A stretch of 64,000 nt of DNA from Hordeum vulgare subsp. vulgare (taxonomy: Eukaryota; Streptophyta; Magnoliopsida; Poales; Poaceae). Both the position numbers and the translations under genes were made by a program. Under the pieces are notes generated by a model. That model ran no database searches. It had not been told where the DNA came from and saw only the letters and a list, made by a program, of their open reading frames with translations. Position 1 is the first letter of the stretch. Each line of letters opens with the position of its first letter. This document shows, one piece after another, positions 1 through 9,288 of this stretch. The stretch lies in assembly GCF_904849725.1 (NCBI RefSeq), contig NC_058524.1, positions 486,707,763 through 486,771,762 on the forward strand. Direction: 5' to 3'.

Positions 1-17
1 TTACACATTGAAAAGGA

Positions 18-31
18 GGGGGGGGGGGGGG
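18..31 (+). repeat. Homopolymer run of 14 G
   Basis: A G14 tract in the intron sequence at the left edge. It is a simple repeat and a likely place for sequencing-length error. The rest of 1-177 shows no exon and is read as intron 9 of the ZTP29-like gene. Confidence 0.9.
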
Positions 32-177
32 ATCTGCATGTAATAAAGATAAGTGCTAGAGAAAGATTAGTCGCAACTGGTTGTTCACTGTTTAATGTAG
101 CTCTGCATCTCATTGATTAGAGCGTTTTTTAAACAAGTCACTTGTAATTGATAATAGAATAAGCGAAGTCAACCTAC

Positions 178-3100
178 CCACGATAATTACACCTATTGGT
201 TCCGCAAAACCAGCAAGGGTTGCTAGTTTGAACGCTTGCCATTTGCTGCATCATAGACACAAATAACAATATTATTAAACTGTAGTCTTCCTTATAAAAC
301 AAATCAGTGTATATTTATTGTAAACATTTTATGTATTTTAGCAATTATACGCGTCTCTTTTTTTATTATACAACAAATCATAAGCTTCTTTAGGTTATAA
401 CTAGTTTGGCTAACCTTTTGAATTAAACCAACTAAGTTGTATCTATTTTCTGATCATTTAGGTGAGTTTTTTTATAAAAGGTACCTACATATAAATCAGC
501 ACTGTCATGTTAAATTATGTACTTCCTTGTTTAGCTGGAAGTCTCCTCAACCCAGCATTCACACAGACCAAGAAAACACCATATCTAATAAGTTGATGAG
601 GAATGACCACGCATATTCCTAATAAATGAGATACCACAAGCACTTTACTCTTCGAGAGCACATTAAAATCGGTGTAGAATGGAGTATTGCATTAACCTAT
701 TAACCCCTCGATGGATAGTTATTTCGAAGTTGAGACTTCTCAGGCCAGGGACAGTTAATAGTGAAGGCCTGAAGGGGAGAGTGTAAAATATATGATGCAT
801 ATTTGTATAATAATTTTAGCCAGTACCTGCAAGTGGCAAAATATGCAGGGAGAGCTACGGCAATACCCTGCACACGAACAGAAAATTGCTACAAGTATTA
901 GCAGATTCTTTGGTCTTGTAAACTTAGCTATGTCATTAGAAACATACCAATTTTTCATAAGAATCAGTTGTATAAAACTTCACCACAATATAGTATTGTA
1001 CTATTATATATCTTAAATGACAGATCTCCTATGCATTTGCACCGTAAAAACGTGGGAAGTATCTAAGTCCCAATTTTGTATGTTGGCGGTTGACTGAGAC
1101 TGGGAATGGAAGTTCCACTTCCAGTTTCCGCCAAAACGGATATAGTTTAGAGCGACTGTAGATACTTAGATGACATTTTCTGCTCCATACCCATTCCCTG
1201 TTCCATCTAAAAGCCATTATAGATTCAATTACCTCCGGGATGTAGTGTAGAGCTATAGCAATAACCAAGTTAAGGCCAACACGGAATCCCTGAAAGGTAG
1301 ATAAGATTAATGGGATATACAACATAAACTACCACTCTACATTAGTCAGTGTCTTGTTCATACTTATTTGATATGTTGGCAGTGTTATGGGCCAGAAATA
1401 AACATGCGTCCAGAATAACTGCAAAAATGCTATTCTACTATAACATGCACGAATGGAGATGTAATATTTTTAGACAAATGACCCTTAGATTGAAATATTA
1501 ATATCTATAAAACGTACTTATCCATGAAATTGAATATGGAGTGTTTAATACTTCAATATGATTTATCAGGTACATACAACAACAACAACAACCAAGCCTT
1601 TCAGTCCCAAACAAGTTGGGGTAGGCTAGAGTTGAAACCCATAAGATCTCGAAGCCAAGTCATGGCTCTGGAACGTGGATAGCTAACTTCCACGCACCCC
1701 TGTCCATGGCTAAGTCTTTGTCGATATTTCAAACCTTCAGGTCTCTCTTAACGGACTCCTCCCATGTCAAGTTTGGTCTACCACGACCCCTCTTAACATT
1801 CTCAGCACGCTTTATCCGTCCCCTATGCACCGGCGCTTCCGGTGGCCTCCGTTGAATATGTCCAAACCATCTGAGACGATGCTGGACCAGCTTCTCTTCA
1901 ATCGGTGCTACCCCAAGTCTCTCTCGTATATCGTCATTCCGTACCCGATCCTTCCTTGTGTGGCCACATATCCATCTCAACATGCGCATCTCTGCTACAC
2001 CTAACTGTTGGATATGTCGTCTCTTGGTTGGCCAACACTCCGTGCCATACAACATCGCAGGTCGGATAGCTGTCCTATAAAACCTGTCTTTTAGCTTTTG
2101 TGGCACTCTCTTGTCACAGAGTACGCCAGAAGCTTGGCGCCACTTCATCCACCCAGCCTTGATTCGGTGGCCCACGTCTTCATCGATATCGCCATCCTTC
2201 TGCAACATGGACCCCAAATATCGAAACGTGTCTCTCTCCGGTACCACTTGCCCACCAAGGCTAACCTTTCCCCCCTCGTGCCTAGTAGCACTAAAACCGC
2301 ACCTCATGTATTCAGTTTTAGTTCTACTAAGCCTAAAACCTTTCGATTCTAGAGTCCGCCTCCATAACTCTAACTTTCTATTAACCCCCGTTCGGCTATC
2401 ATCGACTAGCACCACATCATCCGCAAAGAGCACCACATCATCCGCAAAGAGCATACATCAGGTACATAAATCAATAAAAATAATACCAGTCAATTACATA
2501 TATATAACACTAATTGAAATTTATCGTAAAAAATTAATTCAATTGCAAAGGATAACATATACAAGCTATTTACTGGTTCTGTCAAATGTGATATGCCTGC
2601 CTATAATATACTAGTATTTTCTCAAATATATACCTTTGCAGTTCCGAGAAATGCTGCAGTACCCACCGGGAAGTTTTGCAAACTCACACCAGCAACTGTT
2701 GACATGAGAACTTCATTCATGAATGTGATCATTAAAAATTATAAGGGCATATCATTGTGTTCTACATAATTTTGAGAACTTTGTAATTTCATGTGCTTGA
2801 TTTATTTTAGATTTATTCTGCTATCATGCGTACTTTATGGAAAACTACTGCTGCTATCACTTGCCAAGATTGAATTAGTTTCAGGTGTTTAACATGTGCT
2901 GTTGAAATAGAACTATTTTCGATCATAACTCTATTAAACACTGAACAGGTCCTAAAGTTTTACTGCCAGTATCACTTGTTAAATCATGTCTATGATCTTA
3001 ATTTGTATTTAGGCGTTCAATCTGAATCCTTTAATCTAATATTTCTGCACACTGTCTTGTATGAACAAACCCCATACATTTGTTTGGAGTCAATATGCTC

Positions 3101-4811
3101 GAGGTCAGTACTAAAGTTTTAGGTGTGGTCATATAACAATATCATCTGAAGAACACCTATCACGAAAATGTGGGTTTTATAATGTCTTAAAGGGCATGTT
3201 TTCTCTTTCCGGGCTCATGAGTTGAAAAATGCATTTTTGGTACTTTATGTTACAAGTTTTGCTTACTTCATGCTGCACAATGCTATTTTGCATTTGAAAG
3301 GTTGAGTACACAAGGATATATTCAATTATTCATACATTGAATGATTGATAGGTTATCTTTAGTTGAGAAACATCAACGTAGATGTGCAAATAGTTTGAGT
3401 AGAACATATTTTATATGAAGCTACCAAAGTACATCAGACTTACCAACTGCGGTGACAATTACACTAAAGATGACTCTTCTTCGGTGTCTCATCATAAGTT
3501 CCTTCCGTGCTGTACTGTTAGCAGTCTTCTTCCCCAAATGAAAAACATAATGGATAATCCTATGTTACTTTTTCGATAAATGCTGACTGAAAAAGGCTGT
3601 TCGTAAAGTTTAGGAAATTTATACTTGTTTGTCGTTTTCATCTGGCGGACTGCATTCTGGCTCAGGGAAAATATCGGCAATTGCTGAAAATAGAAGTGCT
3701 CCAGCAAAAAACTGCAAAGCAAGGCTAAAAATAATAAGTAATGGTATTGCAAATGCCTTGCAAAACATCTTGCTTAACGCTCACCCAAAGGTTGCCTTTC
3801 AGAAAACCAATGGCATTGACAGCATCATAAGCCAGGTCAAAGAAGGACATGCTCAACATGAGCCCAGTAGCAAATCCCTAAAAAGAGTTGTCAAAACGAT
3901 TGTTAAATGTTGATTTGTGTACAAATAAACCTATGTTGTTCTTTGAATGTGACCTTATGCTCAGAGTTAAGTAAATTGTTGTAGCATTTCACCTGTAATA
4001 TCCCAAGCGTTCTGTTGTTTGGGGCATGATTTAGTATTGCCAGTAGTGCACCTGATGAGTAGCAAAAAAGTATCATTGGTAAAAGTAGTAGGCAAATGCT
4101 AGCTATCAAGAGGTACACCATCTTGTGTTTGATATCTGCCTAGTCTATATATCATTCCAACACTTTCCAAATAAGTTAATGGGAAAGCTCCCATTAAGAA
4201 ATAAGATTGCTTTTGGCTGTCACTTAAGTGATAGCAATAATAGTATCTATAAAGCTTCAGCTTATGGGCCCTCGATTCACGTTAGATCCCGGTTATATCA
4301 TATTGGGTTGCTTACGAACTTAACACTTAAAGGCTTACTAACTAAACACTATAGAAAACTTAAAACCTACAGTTAAAGGCTATTTAGTGGGTAGGGTGAA
4401 CTGGACATAGACATAGTGCGAAGATGGAGGAGCATACGAATTTGGGGGATGATTGAGTGGAATCTGCTGTGGAAGCGGGTGTGCTGAATTAAGAGATAAG
4501 GACGTGTAATCCTCATGCTCATGAGTGCTTCATGAGTCTGTTTTCTCTGAGTTCTTAGATGCTAAGTATAAACTGAAAACATTAGTTAATTATTATTATT
4601 ATCTTCACAGGATATATGGGAATGCCCCCATGAACTTTTGAGAGGAAACAATAGCAAAGGCAATGCATGCATCAGATTAAAGTTACGCGAGAATAGTATG
4701 AACAAACAGCAGGAGTGAAGGGATGAAGAAGATGCATGTAAGCGTACCGAGGGAGGTGCTTAAGCCGCCTACAAGCGACAGGGTGAGAGCAACAGCGACC
4801 TTGGGATCCAT
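178..4811 (-). CDS. ZTP29-like: ZTP29-like ZIP-family zinc transporter, nine 5' exons, 3' end off-window
   Basis: Plant ZTP29 proteins are membrane zinc transporters of the ZIP superfamily. Nine exons read as one uninterrupted frame of 196 codons: 4748-4811, 3993-4051, 3785-3877, 3625-3711, 3444-3501, 2634-2695, 1233-1289, 827-867 and 178-245. All donors are GT and all acceptors AG; the acceptor of exon 5 is weak (no pyrimidine tract) but is the only one that keeps phase. Start MDPKVAVALTLSLVGG resembles the family N-terminus, followed by GFATGLMLSMSFFDLA, the IFPEPE turn, GLNLVIAIALHYIPEG (TM5) and SKWQAFKLATLAGFAEP. The family is about 276 residues, so roughly 80 C-terminal residues should lie left of base 1. 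Odd: TM4 reads SLQNFPVG where the family has HNFPEG, so two metal-ligand residues (positions 127 and 131) are replaced. The exon 5/6 join adds about two residues relative to relatives. A LINE sits in intron 6. Confidence 0.85.
1577..2456 (-). mobile_element. 5'-truncated RTE-type LINE insertion with 12-bp TSD
   Basis: The element is flanked by identical copies of ATCAGGTACATA (1565-1576 and 2457-2468). Read on the minus strand it starts inside the reverse transcriptase gene and ends in a short TTG repeat tail (1577-1592), which is typical of RTE-clade LINEs rather than a poly(A) tail. Only about 880 bp are present, so it is strongly 5'-truncated. It lies in intron 6 of the ZTP29-like gene, in the same orientation as the gene. 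Confidence 0.9.
1729..2454 (-). pseudogene. LINE reverse transcriptase, C-terminal part
   Basis: An open frame of 241 codons carries the end of an RTE reverse transcriptase. The catalytic FADD box is at the very N-terminus, followed by motifs seen in plant RTE proteins: YLGSMLQKDGDIDEDV, RPAMLYGTECWP, RMLRWICGHTRKDRVRN and HRLRWFGHIQRRP. The endonuclease and most of the polymerase are missing, so it cannot act alone. The FADD box is present twice in tandem (LFADDVV LFADDVV), from a 21-bp duplication at 2411-2452, immediately at the truncation point. Confidence 0.9.
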
Positions 4812-4849
4812 ATGAACGGACCGGCCTTCTGATGGAGATGTATGTGACC

Positions 4850-4857
4850 TTTATATA
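4850..4857 (-). promoter_or_regulatory. TATA box of the ZTP29-like gene
   Basis: TATATAAA on the minus strand, 38 bp upstream of the ATG at 4811. A start of transcription about 30 bp downstream would leave a leader of only about ten bases. No other TATA element is closer. Confidence 0.5.
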
Positions 4858-4861
4858 CAAG

Positions 4862-5729
4862 GCCAGGATGGGTGGCTATGACGTTAGGTGGTCAAGGAGG
4901 CCGTGTGCGCCGCAACGGATGATGTAATTGAATGGGAAGAAGAGGGAGGGAGGGGTGATCAAGTGGAGCAGGAGGCAGGGGTATATATCAGCCAGCTTGA
5001 ACATCCGCTCTGGTAAGTTGAGGGGGACAAGTTTGGAATGACTTGGCACATGCTTGCTTGCTTGGCATCTGCCCTTAATTCTTGGTCTTCCTGATGGTTG
5101 GGGTATGCCTGAGGGTAAGGTCATGCTGTGAGATAATTGAACTATGTGCTGGATTTCTTGTGTGTAGATGGGAAGAAATCTGTTTAGGACTAGGAATCTT
5201 ACAAGTTGACTGGCAGAGCCTTGCTAAACCTGAGGGACACATTTTATTTTGTTCTCTTATGGAATTATATCAAAAAAAAAAAAACTGTAAAGAAGGTTTA
5301 AAGTCCCGGCCTTTGTATCATTGTGATGCACACAGTCATATAAATTGTATCATGTAATGGAAGCACTAAATTCTGTTTTTTCATGGAGTATATCGCTGTG
5401 TGAAACGAAGGAGGCCAAATTGTCTAAAGTTTGTAGCACATAGTTACTATTAGCTCCTGGTAATCTGAGGTTGGTCGCGTATCTAGTGCATGCCATGAAA
5501 CAAGCCTCTTTGTTGCAATGCGCAGTTGCATCACCAACATGATAGTACAATAGTTAACTGATCTTTTGCAGATACAAAGCAAACGAAGGTGGAGCAAGCA
5601 GGAGGCGGACGTCACAAAAAGGAGACGCCGAGTGGTGCTCGGGTCAGATTAGCTTTCGAGTTGCGTGTCAATGCCTTCCTGTCCCGTAGCCCAGTAGGAA
5701 TATGCGTCACAAAGCGAAGCAGAAGCATG
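4862..5729. other. Intergenic spacer between the two host genes
   Basis: No supported gene. It contains the upstream region of the ZTP29-like gene and the 3' flank of the lipid-transfer-like gene. A short A12 run lies near 5272. I see no transposon ends or conserved motif here. Confidence 0.5.
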
Positions 5730-6146
5730 CTACGTAGCGGTGCACGAGCCTAGATCTTGACGCGGGTCGCTGTCGTCGGCGGCGGCGCAAATGGAGGGGA
5801 GGCGGGCGAGCATGCGGCGGTCGGCGCCGGAGATGGGCGGGCCGGCGAGGAGCAGGCAGAGGCAGGGCCGCCCCAGCTCGCGCACCGCCCGGCAGCACTC
5901 GTCGGTGGGCGGCGCCGGGCTGAAGGGCGCCACCGCCGCCTTGCACGGGATCATCAGCCGCAGCAGTGCGCCGAGGTAGTTGTAGCTGCTACTGCCGCAT
6001 GCCGTCGTCGACTCCCCTCCTCCTGCTCCTGCTCTCGCTGCCGGTGGTGATTCTCCGGCGACGTGGAGCGCCGGTGACAATGACACGGCTAGTAGTAGCA
6101 ACAAGAAGAAGAGAACTGGTTTCTCGTCACGCCCCCGACGAATCAT
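5730..6146 (-). CDS. Secreted eight-cysteine lipid-transfer-like protein
   Basis: A single-exon frame of 138 codons. A short basic start (MIRRGRDEK) is followed by a hydrophobic segment (residues 11-30, VLFFLLLLLAVSLSP), which reads as a signal peptide, so the product should be secreted. The mature part has the plant eight-cysteine motif: C50, C68, C84-C85, C95-X-C97, C120, C135, giving four disulfides in the nsLTP / hydrophobic-seed-protein fold, which binds lipids. Spacing is X17, X15, X9, X1, X22, X14; the last spacer and first spacer are long for type I or II nsLTPs, so the subclass is unclear. The ATG at 6146 is used; an upstream in-frame TTG at 6161 is not a plausible plant start. High GC is typical of grass genes. 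It lies 0.9 kb upstream of the ZTP29-like start on the same strand. Confidence 0.8.
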   Translation of the reverse strand: MIRRGRDEKPVLFFLLLLLAVSLSPALHVAGESPPAARAGAGGGESTTACGSSSYNYLGALLRLMIPCKAAVAPFSPAPPTDECCRAVRELGRPCLCLLLAGPPISGADRRMLARLPSICAAADDSDPRQDLGSCTAT

Positions 6147-6188
6147 TCCGAACGGACGCAAGCTTGCTAGTGCAGTATGGTAAAATGC

Positions 6189-6195
6189 ATAAATA
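6189..6195 (-). promoter_or_regulatory. Possible TATA box of the lipid-transfer-like gene
   Basis: TATTTAT on the minus strand, 42 bp upstream of the ATG at 6146. The position is right for a core promoter, but the match to TATAAA is weak. Confidence 0.35.
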
Positions 6196-6196
6196 A

Positions 6197-6547
6197 GACG
6201 TGACAGGATTGGTCAGTTAGGTAGGTCATGAGGTACGTCTTCTCCAGCAACCAGTAATGAACGAATGCGTGAGCGAAAATTAGAACCACATTAAAACAAT
6301 AACTGAGGTCCGGTTCAAGGAATGATTCATATATCTCCCATTCTATTGCGTGAGGTTGCACTGGGTGTGAGCTCCATTATACTTGTACCGCGGAACATGG
6401 GGATTTCGCATGAAGTATTTCAATTCTTGTTAGTTGAATTTCCTTAGTATCCTATATGTAGGTGTGCAATGACCGAGCATCATGGGGTTGTGCTACCCTA
6501 TTCTTTTTAAGGAGGGTGGGTGAGGGCCAAGGAACATGAATAATGTG
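6197..6547. other. Upstream region of the lipid-transfer-like gene
   Basis: No gene or transposon end seen. It is AT-rich and ends at the target duplication of the MITE that follows. Confidence 0.4.
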
Positions 6548-6556
6548 TCGAAAGAC

Positions 6557-6953
6557 GGACGTGATGTTTTTGCACCCGAGCTTAAATGAGCTCGGATGAA
6601 CAGTAAATTCGAAAAATATTATAAAAATATTCAAAAAAATCTGATTTTTTAACAAACCTTGACAAATGGTCTAAGTGTTCGTAAAATTTCATCATGAAAT
6701 CACATTTCTGTAAGTCATGGCAAAAAACAAAATTAAAACTTTGAAAATGCTACTTTCAAAAGCATTTTGGAGCACTAATTTTTTTTTGCCACGACTTTAA
6801 AAAAGTCATTTCGTACTGAAATTTTGTAAGCTATTAAAACATTTATCAATGTTTGCTGTAAAAAATTATATTTTTTGAACATTTTTAAAATATTTTACGA
6901 ATTTACGGTTCACTCGAGCTCACTTGAGCTCGGGTATAGAAAAGCACTTTCCT
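6557..6953. mobile_element. Mutator-type MITE, 397 bp, 9-bp TSD
   Basis: The two ends form imperfect inverted repeats of about 80 bp that share CCCGAGCT, AAATGAGCTCG/AAGTGAGCTCG and GTAAATTCG. Perfect 9-bp duplications TCGAAAGAC flank it (6548-6556 and 6954-6962). A 9-bp TSD with long TIRs points to the Mutator superfamily. There is no coding capacity. Confidence 0.8.
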
Positions 6954-6962
6954 TCGAAAGAC

Positions 6963-7322
6963 CTTGTATTTTGCTTCGTACCATGTGCCTCGTATAATCT
7001 AAAATTGCACTTACATAACCAATGCAAGTTTTAGATTAAAGCATTAGCTGGGAATGCTCTCCTGCAAATAGTATATAGCATCCTAACGTTCTTATCCTTT
7101 CCACTTTTGCATCATCATTTTGCTTGGCTGGTGACTTTTGACGTTGATTTTAGGGACACAAACTCTTCTTTTGTCCAGAGAAGAGTGCAACCTCTTCTCC
7201 CTTCTCCCTTTTCTACGTGTAGCGTGTCAACATAATATTGTCTTTGGTGTGATGAAAGTTCAACTTGAGTTACAAGACTCTACTATGGCGTGTTTATTTT
7301 GTGATCTACCATAGAAATTAGC
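6963..7322. other. Spacer between two MITEs
   Basis: No supported feature. It is AT-rich sequence without repeats that I can recognise. Confidence 0.4.
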
Positions 7323-7325
7323 TAA

Positions 7326-7710
7326 GGCCCTGTTTGAAACCACAATAGATTATAATAATCTGGATTATGAAGATAGATTATATAATCTGGTTTATAAAAA
7401 TAATCCAGGTGGGTATGTTTGGAGGCCAGATTATATAAACTGTAATTCAGGTTTTACATTGTACAATGACATGCCTGTCCTGTATAAAAATAAGACGATG
7501 GCGGTGGCAGTAGGTAATTATCTTTAAGTTTACAAGTGTAATGAGTCATTAATAATCCATAATCTGATTTTAGCTGGGGTAGAGTAGATTATAAGTTTTT
7601 AATAATCTGGTCATCTAGTTTTTAAAATCTACAATACAAACTGTCCTGTTTAAAAACATAATAGATTATAAAAACCAGATTATATAATCTGGATGGTTTT
7701 AAACAGGGCT
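7326..7710. mobile_element. Tourist-like (PIF/Harbinger) MITE, 385 bp
   Basis: Ends GGCCCTGTTTGAAACCA and (reverse complement) AGCCCTGTTTAAAACCA form the terminal inverted repeats. The 3-bp TAA duplication (7323-7325 and 7711-7713) fits the PIF/Harbinger superfamily. The interior is full of AGATTAT/ATAATCT copies in both orientations and has no ORF. Confidence 0.75.
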
Positions 7711-7735
7711 TAAGTCTAGTTAAATAGACAAAAAT

Positions 7736-8826
7736 CATGTTGGACAAATCAAGGACGAAATTACATAAATACACAACTTTTAGGGACGAGGTAATAGAAA
7801 AACATAACTCTAGAAGACATTAACGGAAGAATGTACCGTGTGTAACAAAAAATACAAACTGCTCCAATTAATCATTTAATAAGAAATATGACGTGTGTGT
7901 CTCCATGTGTTAAGCTAGAGGGCCCATCAGGCTTGAGCAGAGCCGAGTAAAAAAAATTAAATATTCAAAGTTAAAAAAAATCTGTAAAAGCGTAACTTTT
8001 TTTTAGGAAAAGTCTAGCAACTCTGTCCAGCTATGTTGACCGATATAAAAAATATCTAGCCTATTTTTGGTTCAGCTTTTGTGCCCAACTTCTGCTTTGC
8101 GAAAGCTAGAAGCTAACCAAAGGGAGAAAATTGACAGCAATTTTTAGAGATGCTACAACTTTCACATAGTGTAAATTTCAAAGATGGCCAATCCCAACTT
8201 TTCTACTCAGCCAACCAATTAACAATGTTTCCTGAAAGTTGAGGGCTATTTCAACCAAACAATTTTTAACCATTTTTCACAGCTCAAAGTTCACATCAAC
8301 TCTCTCACTGGCCACATCATTTTTTCTTCAGAATCTACAGGTCAACCAAATATAGCCTTAGTCTATCTTCCCTAGTCGTTTTAAAGTTTTCGACTGTTTT
8401 TTGCATTGACGTGAATGAGCTGACTTACAAGAGCTATCCAAACTTTAAAACATGTAAGCAAAACAGGCTGGAAATTTTCAAGATTTGTTGGCAAAGATGA
8501 ATCGAACTACTGTATTTTTCTAAAAAAGGTACAAACTAAATTTTTTAACACTTTAAATATTTAAATATTTTTAGAGAGCTGATCTTGGCTAGGCTTGGCT
8601 CGGCTCAAACCGAGCCGCCCCTCTAGTCACTTAACACATGGGACCTACATGTCATATTTCGTGTTTAGTGACTAATCAAAGCAATTTGGTTTCCTTTGTT
8701 ACTGATTAATCCTAGGTTTGTGTTTTTTTCTCTTTAAAATCGCCTGGAATTATGTTTTTTTACCTTGTTGCTGAATGTTGTGTATTTGTGTAATTTTTAT
8801 CTAAATCCAACTACAACATTTCATCA
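7736..8826. mobile_element. Long foldback element with arms of about 300 bp
   Basis: The left arm (about 7736-8010) and right arm (about 8515-8826) are inverted copies. Examples are ACATAAATACACAAC against ACACAAATACACAAC, AAATATGACGTGT against AAATATGACATGT, and CCATGTGTTAAG in both arms. The ends are approximate because identity fades outward and I found no clear target duplication. No ORF. A smaller MITE lies in the loop. The superfamily is unresolved. Confidence 0.55.
8059..8357. mobile_element. Probable MITE nested in the foldback loop, 299 bp
   Basis: Ends GCCTATTTTTGGTTCAGCT and (reverse complement) GGCTATATTTGGTTGACCT form imperfect inverted repeats of about 20 bp. The flanking trinucleotides are CTA and TTA, an imperfect match to the TWA duplication of Tourist-like elements. 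No coding potential. Confidence 0.45.
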
Positions 8827-9288
8827 CAATGTCAACTGTACCTTTTTCTATTTAGAGATTTTTTAATGAATGCGTGTGCACACACATATGGATAACTCTA
8901 ACATGGGTCACCAAATGACTTCGGACATGTTCCGACGTGTCCGTAGACATCGGGAGAGGTGTCGACCATATAATCGGAGTCACGAAATTTCCGGGCCATT
9001 AGAAACGTAACGTGCACAAACATAAACGAAATTGAATCAAAACTGGCAAAAATTAAACAAAGTTCAACATATTACAACCAATGTACAAAATTTAAACAAG
9101 TTCAACCTAAATTTAAACTAATCCTAACTAAAACTAGGCAAGGTACCAGACGATGATCTCTTGGGGTGGTCTGTGAGGCCATCGACACCTTCATCATTGT
9201 CTACGCCGTCGTCGGAGACGTTGTCACCCAATCAAGAGTAAATGATGGTCGATGTGAACTATGTGAACGAAGTCTATCCTTCTTTTCA
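8827..9288. other. Unassigned sequence left of the AP2-carrying element
   Basis: No ORF that I can support. 8990-9160 is A-rich with repeated AAATTTAAAC / AAGTTCAAC words. The last 130 bp join directly to 10484-10642 when the inserted element is removed, so this is one older sequence interrupted by the insertion. Confidence 0.4.

Noticed and set aside
720..780. A stretch resembling the SKWQAFKLAT exon of the zinc transporter, with frameshifts
   Set aside because: A much better, intact exon lies at 178-245 with correct splice sites and phase. The similarity at 720-780 is weak and chance-like.
5707..6050. ORFs on both strands over the lipid-transfer-like gene
   Set aside because: They are GC-driven shadows of the real gene. 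None has a signal peptide or the cysteine pattern.
6161..6161. Upstream TTG start for the lipid-transfer-like protein
   Set aside because: Plants rarely initiate at TTG. The ATG 15 bases downstream gives a standard signal peptide and fits the TATA position.
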